Shown piece after piece: positions 48,601-61,009 of a DNA stretch of 64,000 nucleotides. The notes beneath the pieces are model-generated. The model was not told where the DNA came from. It saw nothing but the letters and a program-made list of their open reading frames with translations, and did not search any database. A program made the translations under genes and the position numbers. How positions within the stretch are numbered: position 1 is the stretch's first letter; each line of letters starts with the position of its first letter. The DNA is from Balanoglossus misakiensis. Taxonomy: Eukaryota; Hemichordata. The DNA is taken from contig CM082587.2 in NCBI GenBank assembly GCA_040954595.2, forward strand, positions 11,346,001-11,410,000, written 5' to 3'.

Positions 48601-50941
48601 TGAATGGGGAACAGACTGCTCCAAACAAGACAGACTTAAACTGCAAAGTTATGAAGTCACTTTCTGGGTCGTTAATGTCCGACAGCCACAGAAATTTCGT
48701 GAATTTCCTCTCATCTTCTTCCAACCGAATGTTCAGGAATGCTTTCTCAATGTCAGCTGTGAAAGCAATGTTATTGGCGCGGTATCTCAGCAGAATCGCT
48801 GGCAGGTCATTTATTAATGACGGTCCAGTTTGCAAGCAATCATTCAAACTTGGATAATTAGAATCCTTCTTACAAGAGCAATCATAAACGATGCGAATGG
48901 GTGTTGTGGTCGAATTCTTAACCACCGGACGATGTGGCAAATAGTGTCCGATATTCACGTCATCTTCGTCAACCTCTCCGATGAAGTCGCGACGTCTCTG
49001 TTCATTGATTATGTCGTCATATTTCTTGATGAGTTCAGAGGGTAACCTGCGTATCATATTACGAGTGCGTTTCATGGCGACATCGTAGTTGGTGGGTAGT
49101 GGAGGGTGATCTTCCTTCCACGGTAGTTTAGCTACGTATTTTCCTCGGTCAACTCTCAAGTGCGTGTCTCTGTAAGACTCGTACGTCAACTGTTCATCAA
49201 CTGTTGGATTGTCCTGAATACCGATCAATTCAAGGTCCCACATATTTTGGACCTGTGGTTCTCGGCCGATCGCAGTACTATCCATCTGTGTATACATGTC
49301 CGTTGCGCGATCTCCATGCAGTCCGTTGATAGAGTTCTCTGAAACTACGTTACTGGTATCAGCAGTAGAAATCACGTGTAAGATATGCGCATTAGAATCC
49401 ACTTTGGGAGTTCCGAGGGGTCCGGAGAGTAAGTATCCAAATTTGGATGACACAGCAGTGGGGCCGGACGCGCCAGAAATAACGTGTGAGCCCACGAAAT
49501 TCCAATATTGGTCGGCTCCGATTAGAACATCAATTGGCCACGATTGATCACTCGAAACTGGATGTGCGAATGGTAGCCCTTTCAGGTGGCTCATATTGTG
49601 GACTTCCTGAGAAATGTGATTTGTTAAGTCCGACGATATCTCTGGAATTATCATCGCGTGAATAGTTGAAGTATTCCCGTTCAGTTCATGAGCAGTTAGT
49701 TCGGTGAATCCCATGGTGCGTACTTTGGAATCCTTGCCACCGAAGGTCGATAACTTTATGTGTTCGTGCCGCGTAGCTTTCGCGGACAGCTGACGGGCGA
49801 ATCTCTCAGTGACGAATGTCTTATTTGCTCCTTCATCAAACAGGATGACGGCATGTATGGGGGTTCCCCGTCCGACAGACAGTGGTACAAACGCAGTTTT
49901 CAGCAGCACTGGCCCAGTGTTTATCTTCTTATCCGTAAATGTATCGGTATTAGTCAATGTTACTTTGACATCAGAAGTACTTGATGATGGCGATGGCGAG
50001 GACGACGCTCCGGTTGGCGTCGTTGTAGCGGTGGGAACGTCGTAGTGTAGCGCAGAGTGATGACGTTTCCTACACTTTCTGCAGGAGTATTTTGATTTAC
50101 ACTCCGCAACTCTATGTTTTCCAAAGCAATTAAAACATAGTCTGTCCTTCTTCACAATGTCCAGTCTCTCGCGCGTATCAGTTACCACAGTGCAATTTGA
50201 CGCGAAGTGTGACCCTTTGCAGAACGGGCACGTTTTGACAGGGGCGCGAAACTTCTGTTTACCTGTCATCTGCGTTTTCGTGTGAAACGCGGTTATTTCC
50301 GGTTCTCTGGTAGTGGCCATTGTTATCTCGTCGACCCGGTTGCCGGCTTGAAGGGCGTTTATCTCGTGTTGAATGGCTTTTCGTAGATCTGCTAATGTCC
50401 ATGCAGCATTACCATGTTTTCTTGCTATCTGCTCTCGAATGTTAGGAGGTAATTTCTCCCGTATTATTGGAACCAAAAGTTCGCCGTATGTGGTTTCCTC
50501 CTTACCCAGCGACTGAAGACCTCGAACGTGATTTTCAATCGAGTCGTACAAATGCCTTAAACTTTGTACGTCGGCGGTTGGGCTTTGTAGATTCCACAAT
50601 GCGGTCATATGAGCATCTACTATGAGATGGGTTTGTCCGTATCTTTCGGTCAATAAGTCAATCGCGTGCGAGTAGTTTGATTCGGTGAGTGGCAATCCGT
50701 TGATTGTTCTCGCTGCTTCATCTTTGAGTACACTCCGCAAATACGTAAACTTCTGAATGTTGTCCAAATTAGTGTCCGAATGTATCGAAGACTTGAATAC
50801 ATCGAAGAAACTCGACCATTCTATTACATTGCCTGAGAAAGTTTGCAGCTGGAGTTTCGGTAGAGTTACTGTTTTACGAGGCGTCGCGTTGCCGAGGCTG
50901 CTTCCCGTTACATTACCAGTACTAGTAGTAGTTGTCCGCAT
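45689..50941 (-). CDS. BEL/Pao gag-pol polyprotein, 1750 codons, uninterrupted
   Basis: Domains in order: DUF1759-like gag segment (LPKLQLQTFSGN..EWSSFFDVF, about 28-190); zinc knuckles (CPFCKGSHFASNC and CFNCFGKHRVAEC, about 238-296); aspartic protease region with ILFDEGANKTFV (about 366-377); reverse transcriptase with RIVYDCS, FTADIEKAFLNI and YVDN in place of YxDD; RNase H (HAFADASQRAYGAVVY); integrase with an H-H-C-C zinc region (HELKLHQG...GCVICNK); integrase core with GVDFTG, LSDNAST and FWERL giving D-D-E; and a DUF5641-like tail (VGDVVIIHSD...PKWHLGTV). No stop or frameshift is seen, so the insertion or its source is young. The gag N-terminus looks short, because the element is cut about 90 bp upstream. 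Products would assemble a cytoplasmic particle, reverse transcribe RNA and integrate DNA in the nucleus. Confidence 0.9.
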   Translation of the reverse strand: MRTTTTSTGNVTGSSLGNATPRKTVTLPKLQLQTFSGNVIEWSSFFDVFKSSIHSDTNLDNIQKFTYLRSVLKDEAARTINGLPLTESNYSHAIDLLTERYGQTHLIVDAHMTALWNLQSPTADVQSLRHLYDSIENHVRGLQSLGKEETTYGELLVPIIREKLPPNIREQIARKHGNAAWTLADLRKAIQHEINALQAGNRVDEITMATTREPEITAFHTKTQMTGKQKFRAPVKTCPFCKGSHFASNCTVVTDTRERLDIVKKDRLCFNCFGKHRVAECKSKYSCRKCRKRHHSALHYDVPTATTTPTGASSSPSPSSSTSDVKVTLTNTDTFTDKKINTGPVLLKTAFVPLSVGRGTPIHAVILFDEGANKTFVTERFARQLSAKATRHEHIKLSTFGGKDSKVRTMGFTELTAHELNGNTSTIHAMIIPEISSDLTNHISQEVHNMSHLKGLPFAHPVSSDQSWPIDVLIGADQYWNFVGSHVISGASGPTAVSSKFGYLLSGPLGTPKVDSNAHILHVISTADTSNVVSENSINGLHGDRATDMYTQMDSTAIGREPQVQNMWDLELIGIQDNPTVDEQLTYESYRDTHLRVDRGKYVAKLPWKEDHPPLPTNYDVAMKRTRNMIRRLPSELIKKYDDIINEQRRRDFIGEVDEDDVNIGHYLPHRPVVKNSTTTPIRIVYDCSCKKDSNYPSLNDCLQTGPSLINDLPAILLRYRANNIAFTADIEKAFLNIRLEEDERKFTKFLWLSDINDPESDFITLQFKSVLFGAVCSPFILNAVIKTHLENNSQLPTADRLGNNIYVDNVIDEVDTAENAMKYYHEANELMTSGGFKLRAWSSNCQQINELATCDNLNEPTEDVSVLGMQWSTKSDELTYSKVVNMSSRAELVTKRDIVSYVAMLFDPFGFLAPVMIKAKLFIQLLWKLELDWDEPINADFYTQWMHIAEDLKDSRNTKIERQYFDELEGDNECELHAFADASQRAYGAVVYLKRGQQTSFVMAKTRTAPVAETTLPRLELMAALIATRLSKYAKEALSSKYDIVRCYLWSDSQIVLHWLNSEKRLPVFVKNRVDEIREFQATKKYCPSEHNPADLLTRGVTYEMIERSELWRNGPTWLKTSDWPSCPAFDVNVMHTAIEPDETDRLPPRFGNGINDQSTENAEILAPPKARRCTDRENLEITSPNDYGIQHVVDISRLNNLDRLLRVTSYVLRFIARMKKSTEVKHGRITPDELHRAENMWVKHIQRHFYDAEIQSVKLNLSKCAPIVRQLNLFVDEEDVLLCGSRIHNAPIDFVTRFPALIPSHHKLTNLIIRKSHELKLHQGVQSTVTQIRQRYWIPKIRIIVRGVLRGCVICNKVTGKPYANPVQAPLPSYRVNIVPAFTVTGVDFTGHLYTKAKDGTRAKAYICLFTCAVTRAIHLELVPDMSTQTFMHAFRRFAARRSLPSRMLSDNASTYLSAANEIKTLFDTPEVNDFLAAHRVQWTFIPKRAPWFGGFWERLIALTKNAIRKTLGRAYLTFDELATVVTEIEAVLNDRPLTYVSSSINDNIGLTPNHLLHGRTLTSLPYIEITDEEVIDPSYCDNREINKRYEHLSRLHDQFWRRWSSEYLTALRERHPTKGTRDNVIKVGDVVIIHSDTDKRPKWHLGTVTRLIFGNDKLVRSAELNTAGGPTNRPIHKLYPLEVVSKELSTVSGDNTGIGADSNTNTETVDTAGASEDSSVKADVVPPRRPVRDSSVAARVRIADLSI

Positions 50942-51030
50942 CTCCGATTTGTTTTTCTTGATGAAAGATGCGATTCGATGATTGTGTTCGAAGATTTAGG
51001 CCTGGTAGTCGCCTGAAGTTTCATTTTCTT

Positions 51031-54000
51031 CGCTCTAAAGTGCCGGGGCTTCAGCTAAACCAGGCCGTAGGAAATCCGACGTAATCACCGTTGATAACTT
51101 ACGCCAGTCTGTGTCATATAGAGCCGGTGCACAAGCCGAGTCACGCCGTAGGAAATCTGACTTGATCAACGTGGTCAATGTACGCCTGTTTCTGCTCTAG
51201 AGTGCCGGGGCTTCAGCTGAGCCAGGCCGTAGGAAACCCGACGTGATTACCGTTGTTAACTTACGCCAGTCTGTGTCCTATATATAGTGCCGGGGCATCA
51301 GCCGTGCCAGGCCGAAGGAAATGTGAGTAGATCAACGTGGTCTCTGTACGCGTGTTTCTGCTCTAGAGTGTCAGGGCTTTAGCAAAGCCATGCCGTAGGA
51401 AATCTGACTTGATCAACGTTGCTAACGAACGCTAGTGTCTGTCATAGTGTGCCGGGGTTTTAGTCGAGCCAAGCCGTAGGAGATCAGACTTGATCAACGT
51501 GGTCTCTGTACGCGTGTTTTTGCTCTAGAGTGCCGGGGCTTTATCCAAGCCATGCCGTAGAAAATCTGACTTGATCACCGTTGCTAACGTACGCTAGTGT
51601 CTGTCATATTGTGACGGAGATTTAGCCGAGCCAGGTCGTAGAAAAATCGACTTGTTCAACGTTACCAGTGTGCAACTGTTTCTGCTCTAGAGTGTCAGGG
51701 TTTTAGCCGACTTATGCTGTAGGAAATCTGAGTTGATGAACGGGAATTCAATGTTAGAAAACCCGTGTGGAAAGTATCTCTACCCGTTTGAAACTAAGAA
51801 AAGAATTTATTCTTATTTATTTTGTAAAAAAGACAATTTTTCGAAAACATGTCGAAAATGGTAATTTTGTCTTGGGTGATTCAAATTATACCACATTTTC
51901 TGGAATTTGCAGCACTTTTTACAAGAGAACGACACTTCATGCTCCATAATATTTCCGAAAATCAAGAAAAGAGTTTATTTTTTATGATTTTTAAAAAATG
52001 TACCATTTTGTCAAAATATGGCCAAAATGGCTATTTTTTCTTGAATTCCGTCAATATCTCTGCATTTTTGGAGTGGTCGAAAGTTTTAACATACAATCAA
52101 CATATCATATATGATCAGGGCACCAAATTCGAAGAACGAAGGTTTTTTTATTTTATTTTTCTAAAAATGACATTTTCAAGGAAAATTTGGTAAAACGCAA
52201 TTTTGTCTGCAGTGAGCCAAATTAGACGGTCTTTTGTGGAATTTGTATCGATATATATATACGAAGAGCATTCTATACTCCATCAGATTTCCGAAAATGT
52301 AGAAAACAGGTATTTTTTGTAATTTTCAAAAATTTACCATTTTGACCAAATTGTGGTTAAAATTGTTATTTTCGTGTTGAATGCCGCCAGTGTCACTGCT
52401 TTTAAAAGTCATAAAAACTTTTAACATGCAAGCAATTGCTTATATATGATCAGGTCACCGAATTAAAAAAATAAAGAATGTTTTGCCTAAAAATGACCTT
52501 TTTGGTGCAAAAACGAATAAAACGCAATTTTGTATTAAATCAGCTCATTCAGAGTGCATTTTTTATAATCAGCACCATTTTTACATATATTGGAAATTTC
52601 ATACATCATCAGATATCCAAATATGAAAAGATGATTTACATTTTAGATGATTGTCCAAAATTAGCTGATATCTGATAAATGTAGTATTTAACCGTTCTGT
52701 TCCCCCCCCCCCTACATTATATGCGGTACGCTGATGTCAGCTTACCCGGCAGTACTGCAGGCCGTGCCCCCAACTAACGTCGGTGTTTGAAACGCCCTGG
52801 TTAAATTCGGGCTTTCTCTATAAATTGACAGGCAATAAAGCAGTCCTACCGGAACAAATGTCGAGTGTTGACCCGCTGTGACTTTCCCTGTTCGGTTTGC
52901 CCGACTTAGCCAACGTCTTTGTACTAGAGTGTCGGGTCTTTTGCAGAGCCAGGCCGAAGGAAATCCGACTTGATCACCGTTGCTAACGAACGCTAGTGTC
53001 TGTCATGGTGTGCCGGGGTTTTAGTCGAGCCAGGCCGTAGGAGATCTGACTTGATCATCGTGGTCAATGTACGCGTGTTTCCGCTCTAAAGTGCCGGGGC
53101 TTCAGCTAAACCAGGCCGTAGGAAATCCGACGTAATCACCGTTGATAACTTACGCCAGTCTGTGTCATATAGAGCCGGTGCACCAGCCGAGTCACGCCGT
53201 AGGAAATCTGACTTGATCAACGTGGTCAATGTACGCCTGTTTCTGCTCTAGAGTGCCGGGGCTTCAGCTGAGCCAGGCCGTAGGAAACCCGACGTGATTA
53301 CCGTTGTTAACTTACGCCAGTCTGTGTCCTATATATAGTGCCGGGGCATCAGCCGTGCCAGGCCGAAGGAAATGTGAGTAGATCAACGTGGTCTCTGTAC
53401 GCGTGTTTCTGCTCTAGAGTGTCAGGGCTTTAGCAAAGCCATGCCGTAGGAAATCTGACTTGATCAACGTTGCTAACGAACGCAAGTGTCTGTCATAGTG
53501 TGCCGGGGTTTTAGTCGAGCCAAGCCGTAGGAGATCAGACTTGATCAACGTGGTCTCTGTACGCGTGTTTCTGCTCTAGAGTGCCGGGGCTTTATCCAAC
53601 CCATGCCGTTGAAAATCTGACTTGATCACCGTTGCTAACGTACGCTAGTGTCTGTCATATTGTGACGAGATTTAGCCGTGCCAGGCCGTAGAAAAATCGA
53701 CTTGTTCAACGTTATCAGTGTGCAACTGTTTCTGCTCTAGAGTGTCAGGGTTTTAGCCGACTTATGCTGTAGGAAATCTGAGTTGATAAACGGGAATTCA
53801 ATGTTAGAAAACCCGTGTGGAAAGTATCTCTACCCGTTTGAAACTAAGAAAAGAATTTATTCTTATTTATTTTGTAAAAAAGACAATTTTTCGAAAACAA
53901 GTCGAAAATGGTAATTTTGTCTTGGGTGATTCAAATTATACCACATTTTCTGGAATTTGCAGCACTTTTTACAAAAGAACGACACATTATGCTCCATAAT

Positions 54001-57000
54001 ATTTCCGAAAATGAAGAAAAGAGTTTATTTTTTATGATTTTTTAAAAATGTACCATTTTGTCAAAATATGGCCAAAATGGCTATTTTTTCTTGAATTCCG
54101 TCAATATCTCTGCATTTTTGGAGTGGTCGAAAGTTTTAACATACAATCAACATATCATATATGATCAGGGCACCAAATTCGAAGAACGAAGGTTTTTTTA
54201 TTTTATTTTTCTAAAAATGACATTTTCAAGGAAAATTTGGTAAAACGCAATTTTGTCTGCAGTGAGCCAAATTAGACGGTCTTTTGTGGAATTTGTATCG
54301 ATATATATATACGAAGAGCATTCTATACTCCATCAGATTTCCGAAAATGTAGAAAACAGGTATTTTTTGTAATTTTCAAAAATTTACCATTTTGACCAAA
54401 TTGTGGTTAAAATTGTTATTTTCGTGTTGAATGCCGCCAGTGTCACTGCTTTTAAAAGTCATAAAAACTTTTAACATGCAAGCAATTGCTTATATATGAT
54501 CAGGTCACCGAATTAAAAAAATAAAGAATGTTTTGCCTAAAAATGACCTTTTTGGTGCAAAAACGAATAAAACTCAATTTTGTATTAAATCAGCTCATTC
54601 AGAGTGCATTTTTTATAATCAGCACCATTTTTACATATATTGGAAATTTCATACTTCATCAGATATCCAAATATGAAAAGATGATTTACATTTAAGATGA
54701 TTGTCCAAAATTAGCTGATATTTGATAAATGTAGTATTTAACCGTTCTGTTCCCCCCTACATTATATGCGGTACGCTGATGTCAGCTTACCCGGCAGTAC
54801 TGCAGGCCGTGCCCCCAACTAACGTCGGTGTTTGAAACGCCCTGGTTAAATTCGGGCTTTCTCTATAAATTGACAGGCAATAAAGCAGTCCTACCGGAAC
54901 AAATGTCGAGTGTTGACCCGCTGTGACTTTCCCTGTTCGGTTTGCCCGACTTAGCCAACGTCTTTGTACTAGAGTGTCGGGTCTTTTGCAGAGCCAGGCC
55001 GAAGGAAATCCGACTTGATCACCGTTGCTAACGAACGCTAGTGTCTGTCATGGTGTGCCGGGGTTTTAGTCGAGCCAGGCCGTAGGAGATCTGACTTGAT
55101 CATCGTGGTCAATGTACGCGTGTTTCCGCTCTAAAGTGCCGGGGCTTCAGCTAAACCAGGCCGTAGGAAATCCGACGTAATCACCGTTGATAACTTACGC
55201 CAGTCTGTGTCATATAGAGCCGGTGCACCAGCCGAGTCACGCCGTAGGAAATCTGACTTGATCAACGTGGTCAATGTACGCCTGTTTCTGCTCTAGAGTG
55301 CCGGGGCTTCAGCTGAGCCAGGCCGTAGGAAACCCGACGTCATTACCGTTGTTAACTTACGCCAGTCTGTGTCCTATATATAGTGCCGGGGCATCAGCCG
55401 TGCCAGGCCGAAGGAAATGTGAGTAGATCAACGTGGTCTCTGTACGCGTGTTTCTGCTCTAGAGTGTCAGGGCTTTAGCAAAGCCATGCCGTAGGAAATC
55501 TGACTTGATCAACGTTGCTAACGAACGCTAGTGTCTGTCATAGTGTGCCGGGGTTTTAGTCGAGCCAAGCCGTAGGAGATCAGACTTGATCAACGTGGTC
55601 TCTGTACGCGTGTTTCTGCTCTAGAGTGCCGGGGCTTTATCCAACCCATGCCGTTGAAAATCTGACTTGATCACCGTTGCTAACGTACGCTAGTGTCTGT
55701 CATATTGTGACGAGATTTAGCCGTGCCAGGCCGTAGAAAAATCGACTTGTTCAACGTTATCAGTGTGCAACTGTTTCTGCTCTAGAGTGTCAGGGTTTTA
55801 GCCGACTTATGCTGTAGGAAATCTGAGTTGATAAACGGGAATTCAATGTTAGAAAACCCGTGTGGAAAGTATCTCTACCCGTTTGAAACTAAGAAAAGAA
55901 TTTATTCTTATTTATTTTGTAAAAAAGACAATTTTTCGAAAACAAGTCGAAAATGGTAATTTTGTCTTGGGTGATTCAAATTATACCACATTTTCTGGAA
56001 TTTGCAGCACTTTTTACAAGAGAACGACACTTCATGCTCCATAATATTTCCGAAAATGAAGAAAAGAGTTTATTTTTTATGATTTTTTAAAAATGTACCA
56101 TTTTGTCAAAATATGGCCAAAATGGCTATTTTTTCTTGAATTCCGTCAATATCTCTGCATTTTTGGAGTGGTCGAAAGTTTTAACATACAATCAACATAT
56201 CATATATGATCAGGGCACCAAATTCGAAGAACGAAGGTTTTTTTATTTTATTTTTCTAAAAATGACATTTTCAAGGAAAATTTGGTAAAACGCAATTTTG
56301 TCTGCAGTGAGCCAAATTAGACGGTCTTTTGTGGAATTTGTATCGATATATATATACGAAGAGCATTCTATACTCCATCAGATTTCCGAAAATGTAGAAA
56401 ACAGGTATTTTTTGTAATTTTCAAAAATTTACCATTTTGACCAAATTGTGGTTAAAATTGTTATTTTCGTGTTGAATGCCGCCAGTGTCACTGCTTTTAA
56501 AAGTCATAAAAACTTTTAACATGCAAGCAATTGCTTATATATGATCAGGTCACCGAATTAAAAAAATAAAGAATGTTTTGCCTAAAAATGACCTTTTTGG
56601 TGCAAAAACGAATAAAACGCAATTTTGTATTAAATCAGCTCATTCAGAGTGCATTTTTTATAATCAGCACCATTTTTACATATATTGGAAATTTCATACA
56701 TCATCAGATATCCAAATATGAAAAGATGATTTACATTTTAGATGATTGTCCAAAATTAGCTGATATCTGATAAATGTAGTATTTAACCGTTCTGTTCCCC
56801 CCCCCCCCCCCTACATTATATGCGGTACGCTGATGTCAGCTTACCCGGCAGTACTGCAGGCCGTGCCCCCAACTAACGTCGGTGTTTGAAACGCCCTGGT
56901 TAAATTCGGGCTTTCTCTATAAATTGACAGGCAATAAAGCAGTCCTACCGGAACAAATGTTGAGTGTTGACCCGCTGTGACTTTCCCTGTTCGGTTTGCC

Positions 57001-60000
57001 CGACTTAGCCAACGTCTCTGTACTAGAGTGTCGGGTCTTTTGCAGAGCCAGGCCGAAGGAAATCCGACTTGATCACCGTTGCTAACGAACGCTAGTGTCT
57101 GTCATGGTGTGCCGGGGTTTTAGTCGAGCCAGGCCGTAGGAGATCTGACTTGATCATCGTGGTCAATGTACGCGTGTTTCCGCTCTAAAGTGCCGGGGCT
57201 TCAGCTAAACCAGGCCGTAGGAAATCCGACGTAATCACCGTTGATAACTTACGCCAGTCTGTGTCATATAGAGCCGGTGCACCAGCCGAGTCACGCCGTA
57301 GGAAATCTGACTTGATCAACGTGGTCAATGTACGCCTGTTTCTGCTCTAGAGTGCCGGGGCTTCAGCTGAGCCATGCCGTAGGAAATCTGACTTGATCAA
57401 CGTTGCTAACGAACGCTAGTGTCTGTCATAGTGTGCCGGGGTTTTAGTCGAGCCAAGCCGTAGGAGATCAGACTTGATCAACGTGGTCTCTGTACGCGTG
57501 TTTCTGCTCTAGAGTGCCGGGGCTTTATCCAACCCATGCCGTTGAAAATCTGACTTGATCACCGTTGCTAACGTACGCTAGTGTCTGTCATATTGTGACG
57601 AGATTTAGCCGTGCCAGGCCATAGAAAAATCGACTTGTTCAACGTTATCAGTGTGCAACTGTTTCTGCTCTAGAGTGTCAGGGTTTTAGCCGACTTATGC
57701 TGTAGGAAATCTGAGTTGATAAACGGGAATTCAATGTTAGAAAACCCGTGTGGAAAGTATCTCTACCCGTTTGAAACTAAGAAAAGAATTTATTCTTATT
57801 TATTTTGTAAAAAAGACAATTTTTCGAAAACAAGTCGAAAATGGTAATTTTGTCTTGGGTGATTCAAATTATACCACATTTTCTGGAATTTGCAGCACTT
57901 TTTACAAGAGAACGACACTTCATGCTCCATAATATTTCCGAAAATGAAGAAAAGAGTTTATTTTTTATGATTTTTTAAAAATGTACCATTTTGTCAAAAT
58001 ATGGCCAAAATGGCTATTTTTTCTTGAATTCCGTCAATATCTCTGCATTTTTGGAGTGGTCGAAAGTTTTAACATACAATCAACATATCATATATGATCA
58101 GGGCACCAAATTCGAAGAACGAAGGTTTTTTTATTTTATTTTTCTAAAAATGACATTTTCAAGGAAAATTTGGTAAAACGCAATTTTGTCTGCAGTGAGC
58201 CAAATTAGACGGTCTTTTGTGGAATTTGTATCGATATATATATACGAAGAGCATTCTATACTCCATCAGATTTCCGAAAATGTAGAAAACAGGTATTTTT
58301 TGTAATTTTCAAAAATTTACCATTTTGACCAAATTGTGGTTAAAATTGTTATTTTCGTGTTGAATGCCGCCAGTGTCACTGCTTTTAAAAGTCATAAAAA
58401 CTTTTAACATGCAAGCAATTGCTTATATATGATCAGGTCACCGAATTAAAAAAATAAAGAATGTTTTGCCTAAAAATGACCTTTTTGGTGCAAAAACGAA
58501 TAAAACGCAATTTTGTATTAAATCAGCTCATTCAGAGTGCATTTTTTATAATCAGCACCATTTTTACATATATTGGAAATTTCATACATCATCAGATATC
58601 CAAATATGAAAAGATGATTTACATTTTAGATGATTGTCCAAAATTAGCTGATATCTGATAAATGTAGTATTTAACCGTTCTGTTCCCCCCCCCCCTACAT
58701 TATATGCGGTACGCTGATGTCAGCTTACCCGGCAGTACTGCAGGCCGTGCCCCCAACTAACGTCGGTGTTTGAAACGCCCTGGTTAAATTCGGGCTTTCT
58801 CTATAAATTGACAGGCAAAAATGCAGTCCTACCGGAACAAATGTCGAGTGTTGACCCGCTGTGACTTTCCCTGTTCGGTTTGCCCGACTTAGCCAACGTC
58901 TTTGTACTAGAGTGTCGGGTCTTTTGCAGAGCCAGGCCGAAGGAAATCCGACTTGATCACCGTTGCTAACGAACGCTAGTGTCTGTCTTGGTGTGCCGGG
59001 GTTTTAGTCGAGCCAGGCCGTAGGAGATCTGACTTGATCATCGTGGTCAATGTACGCGTGTTTCCGCTCTAAAGTGCCGGGGCTTCAGCTAAACCAGGCC
59101 GTAGGAAATCCGACGTAATCACCGTTGATAACTTACGCCAGTCTGTGTCATATAGAGCCGGTGCACCAGCCGAGTCACGCCGTAGGAAATCTGACTTGAT
59201 CAACGTGGTCAATGTACGCCTGTTTCTGCTCTAGAGTGCCGGGGCTTCAGCTGAGCCAGGCCGTAGGAAACCCGACGTCATTACCGTTGTTAACTTACGC
59301 CAGTCTGTGTCCTATATATAGTGCCGGGGCATCAGCCGTGCCAGGCCGAAAGAAATGTGAGTAGATCAACGTGGTCTCTGTACGCGTGTTTCTGCTCTAG
59401 AGTGTCAGGGCTTTAGCAAAGCCATGCCGTAGGAAATCTGACTTGATCAACGTTGCTAACGAACGCTAGTGTCTGTCATAGTGTGCCGGGGTTTTAGTCG
59501 AGCCAAGCCGTAGGAGATCAGACTTGATCAACGTGGTCTCTGTACGCGTGTTTCTGCTCTAGAGTGCCGGGGCTTTATCCAACCCATGCCGTTGAAAATC
59601 TGACTTGATCACCGTTGCTAACGTACGATAGTGTCTGTCATATTGTGACGGAGATTTAGCCGAGCCAGGCCGTAGAAAAATCGACTTGTTCAACGTTACC
59701 AGTGTGCAACTGTTTCTGCTCTAAAGTCTCAGGGTTTTAGCCGACTTATGCTGTAGGAAATCTGAGTTGATGAACGGGAATTCAATGTTAGAAAACCCGT
59801 GTGGAAAGTATCTCTACCCGTTTGAAACTAAGAAAAGAATTAATTCTTATTTATTTTGTAAAAAAGACAATTTTTCGAAAAAAAGTCGAAAATGGTAATT
59901 TTGTCTTGGGTGATTCAAATTATACCGCCTTTTCTGGAATTTGCAGCACTTTTTACAAGAGAACGACACTTCATGCTCCATAATATTTCCGAAAATGAAG

Positions 60001-60907
60001 AAAAGAGTTAATTTTTTATGATTTTTTAAAAATTACCATTTTTGTCAAAATATGGCCAAAATGGCTATTTTTTCTTGAATTCCGTCAATATCTCTGCATT
60101 TTTGGAAAGTTTTAACATACAATCAACATGTCATATATGATCAGGGCACCAAATTCGAAGATAAAAGGTTTTTTTATTTTTTTTTTCTAAAAATGACATT
60201 TTCAAGGAAAATTTTGTAAAACGCAATTTTGTCTGCAGTGAGCCAAATTAGACGGTCTTTTGTGGAATTTGTATCGATATATACGTACGAAGAGCATTCT
60301 ATACTCCATCAGATTTCCGAAAATGTAGAAAACAGGTATTTTTTGTAATTTTCAAAAATTTACCATTTTGACCAAATTGTGGCTAAAATTGTTATTTTCG
60401 TGTTGAATGCCGCCAGTGTCACTGCTTTTAAAAGTCATAAAAACTTTTAACATACAAGCAATTGTTTATATATGATCAGGTCACCGAATTAAAAAAATAA
60501 AGAATGTTTTGCCTAAAAATGACCTTTTTGGTGCAAAAACGAATAAAACGCAATTTTGCATTAAATCAGCTCATTCAGAGTGCATTTTTATAATCAGCAC
60601 CATTTTTACATATAATGGAAATGTCATACATCATCAGATATCCAAATATGAAAAGATGATTTACATTTTAGATGATTGTCCAAAATTAGCTGATATCTGA
60701 TAAATGTAGTATTTAACCGTTCTGTCCCCCCCCCCCCTACATTATATGCGGTACGCTGATGTCAGCTTACCCGGCAGTACTGCAGGCCGTGCCCCCAACT
60801 AACGTCGGTGTTTGAAACGCCCTGGTTAAATTTGGGCTTTCTCTATAAATTGACAGGCAATAATGCAGTCCTACCGGAACAAATGTCGAGTGTTGACCCG
60901 CTGTGAC
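51031..60907. repeat. 2.05 kb satellite, block 4
   Basis: Markers lie at 52600, 54650, 56695, 58583 and 60625 (periods 2050, 2045, 1888, 2042). These units form their own subfamily (ATATTGGAAATTTC, ACCACATTTTCTGG, CTACCGGAACAAATG). One unit lost two subrepeats near 57373. The C-tract after ACCGTTCTGT ranges from about 6 to 16. Array sequence ends at CTGTGACTTT, where the LINE poly(T) begins. Confidence 0.95.
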
Positions 60908-60976
60908 TTTTTTTTTTTTTTTTTTTTTTTAATACTTTTTATTGGGAACACAAACAGTCATTTTGATACATAAGTA

Positions 60977-61009
<33 letters not shown>

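Larger units (their letters stand above)
45186..51030 (-). mobile_element. BEL/Pao LTR retrotransposon, single LTR, 5' end missing
   Basis: One long minus-strand gag-pol ORF is followed by a polypurine tract and one LTR at the 3' side. At the 5' side only about 90 bp precede the ORF start before satellite resumes at 51031, so no 5' LTR or primer-binding site is present. The satellite phase jumps by about 713 bp across the element and no target duplication is visible. A deletion therefore probably removed the 5' LTR together with satellite sequence. Confidence 0.88.

Noticed and set aside
45801-50981. Many 60-113 codon plus-strand ORFs
   Set aside because: Antisense shadows of the BEL/Pao polyprotein.
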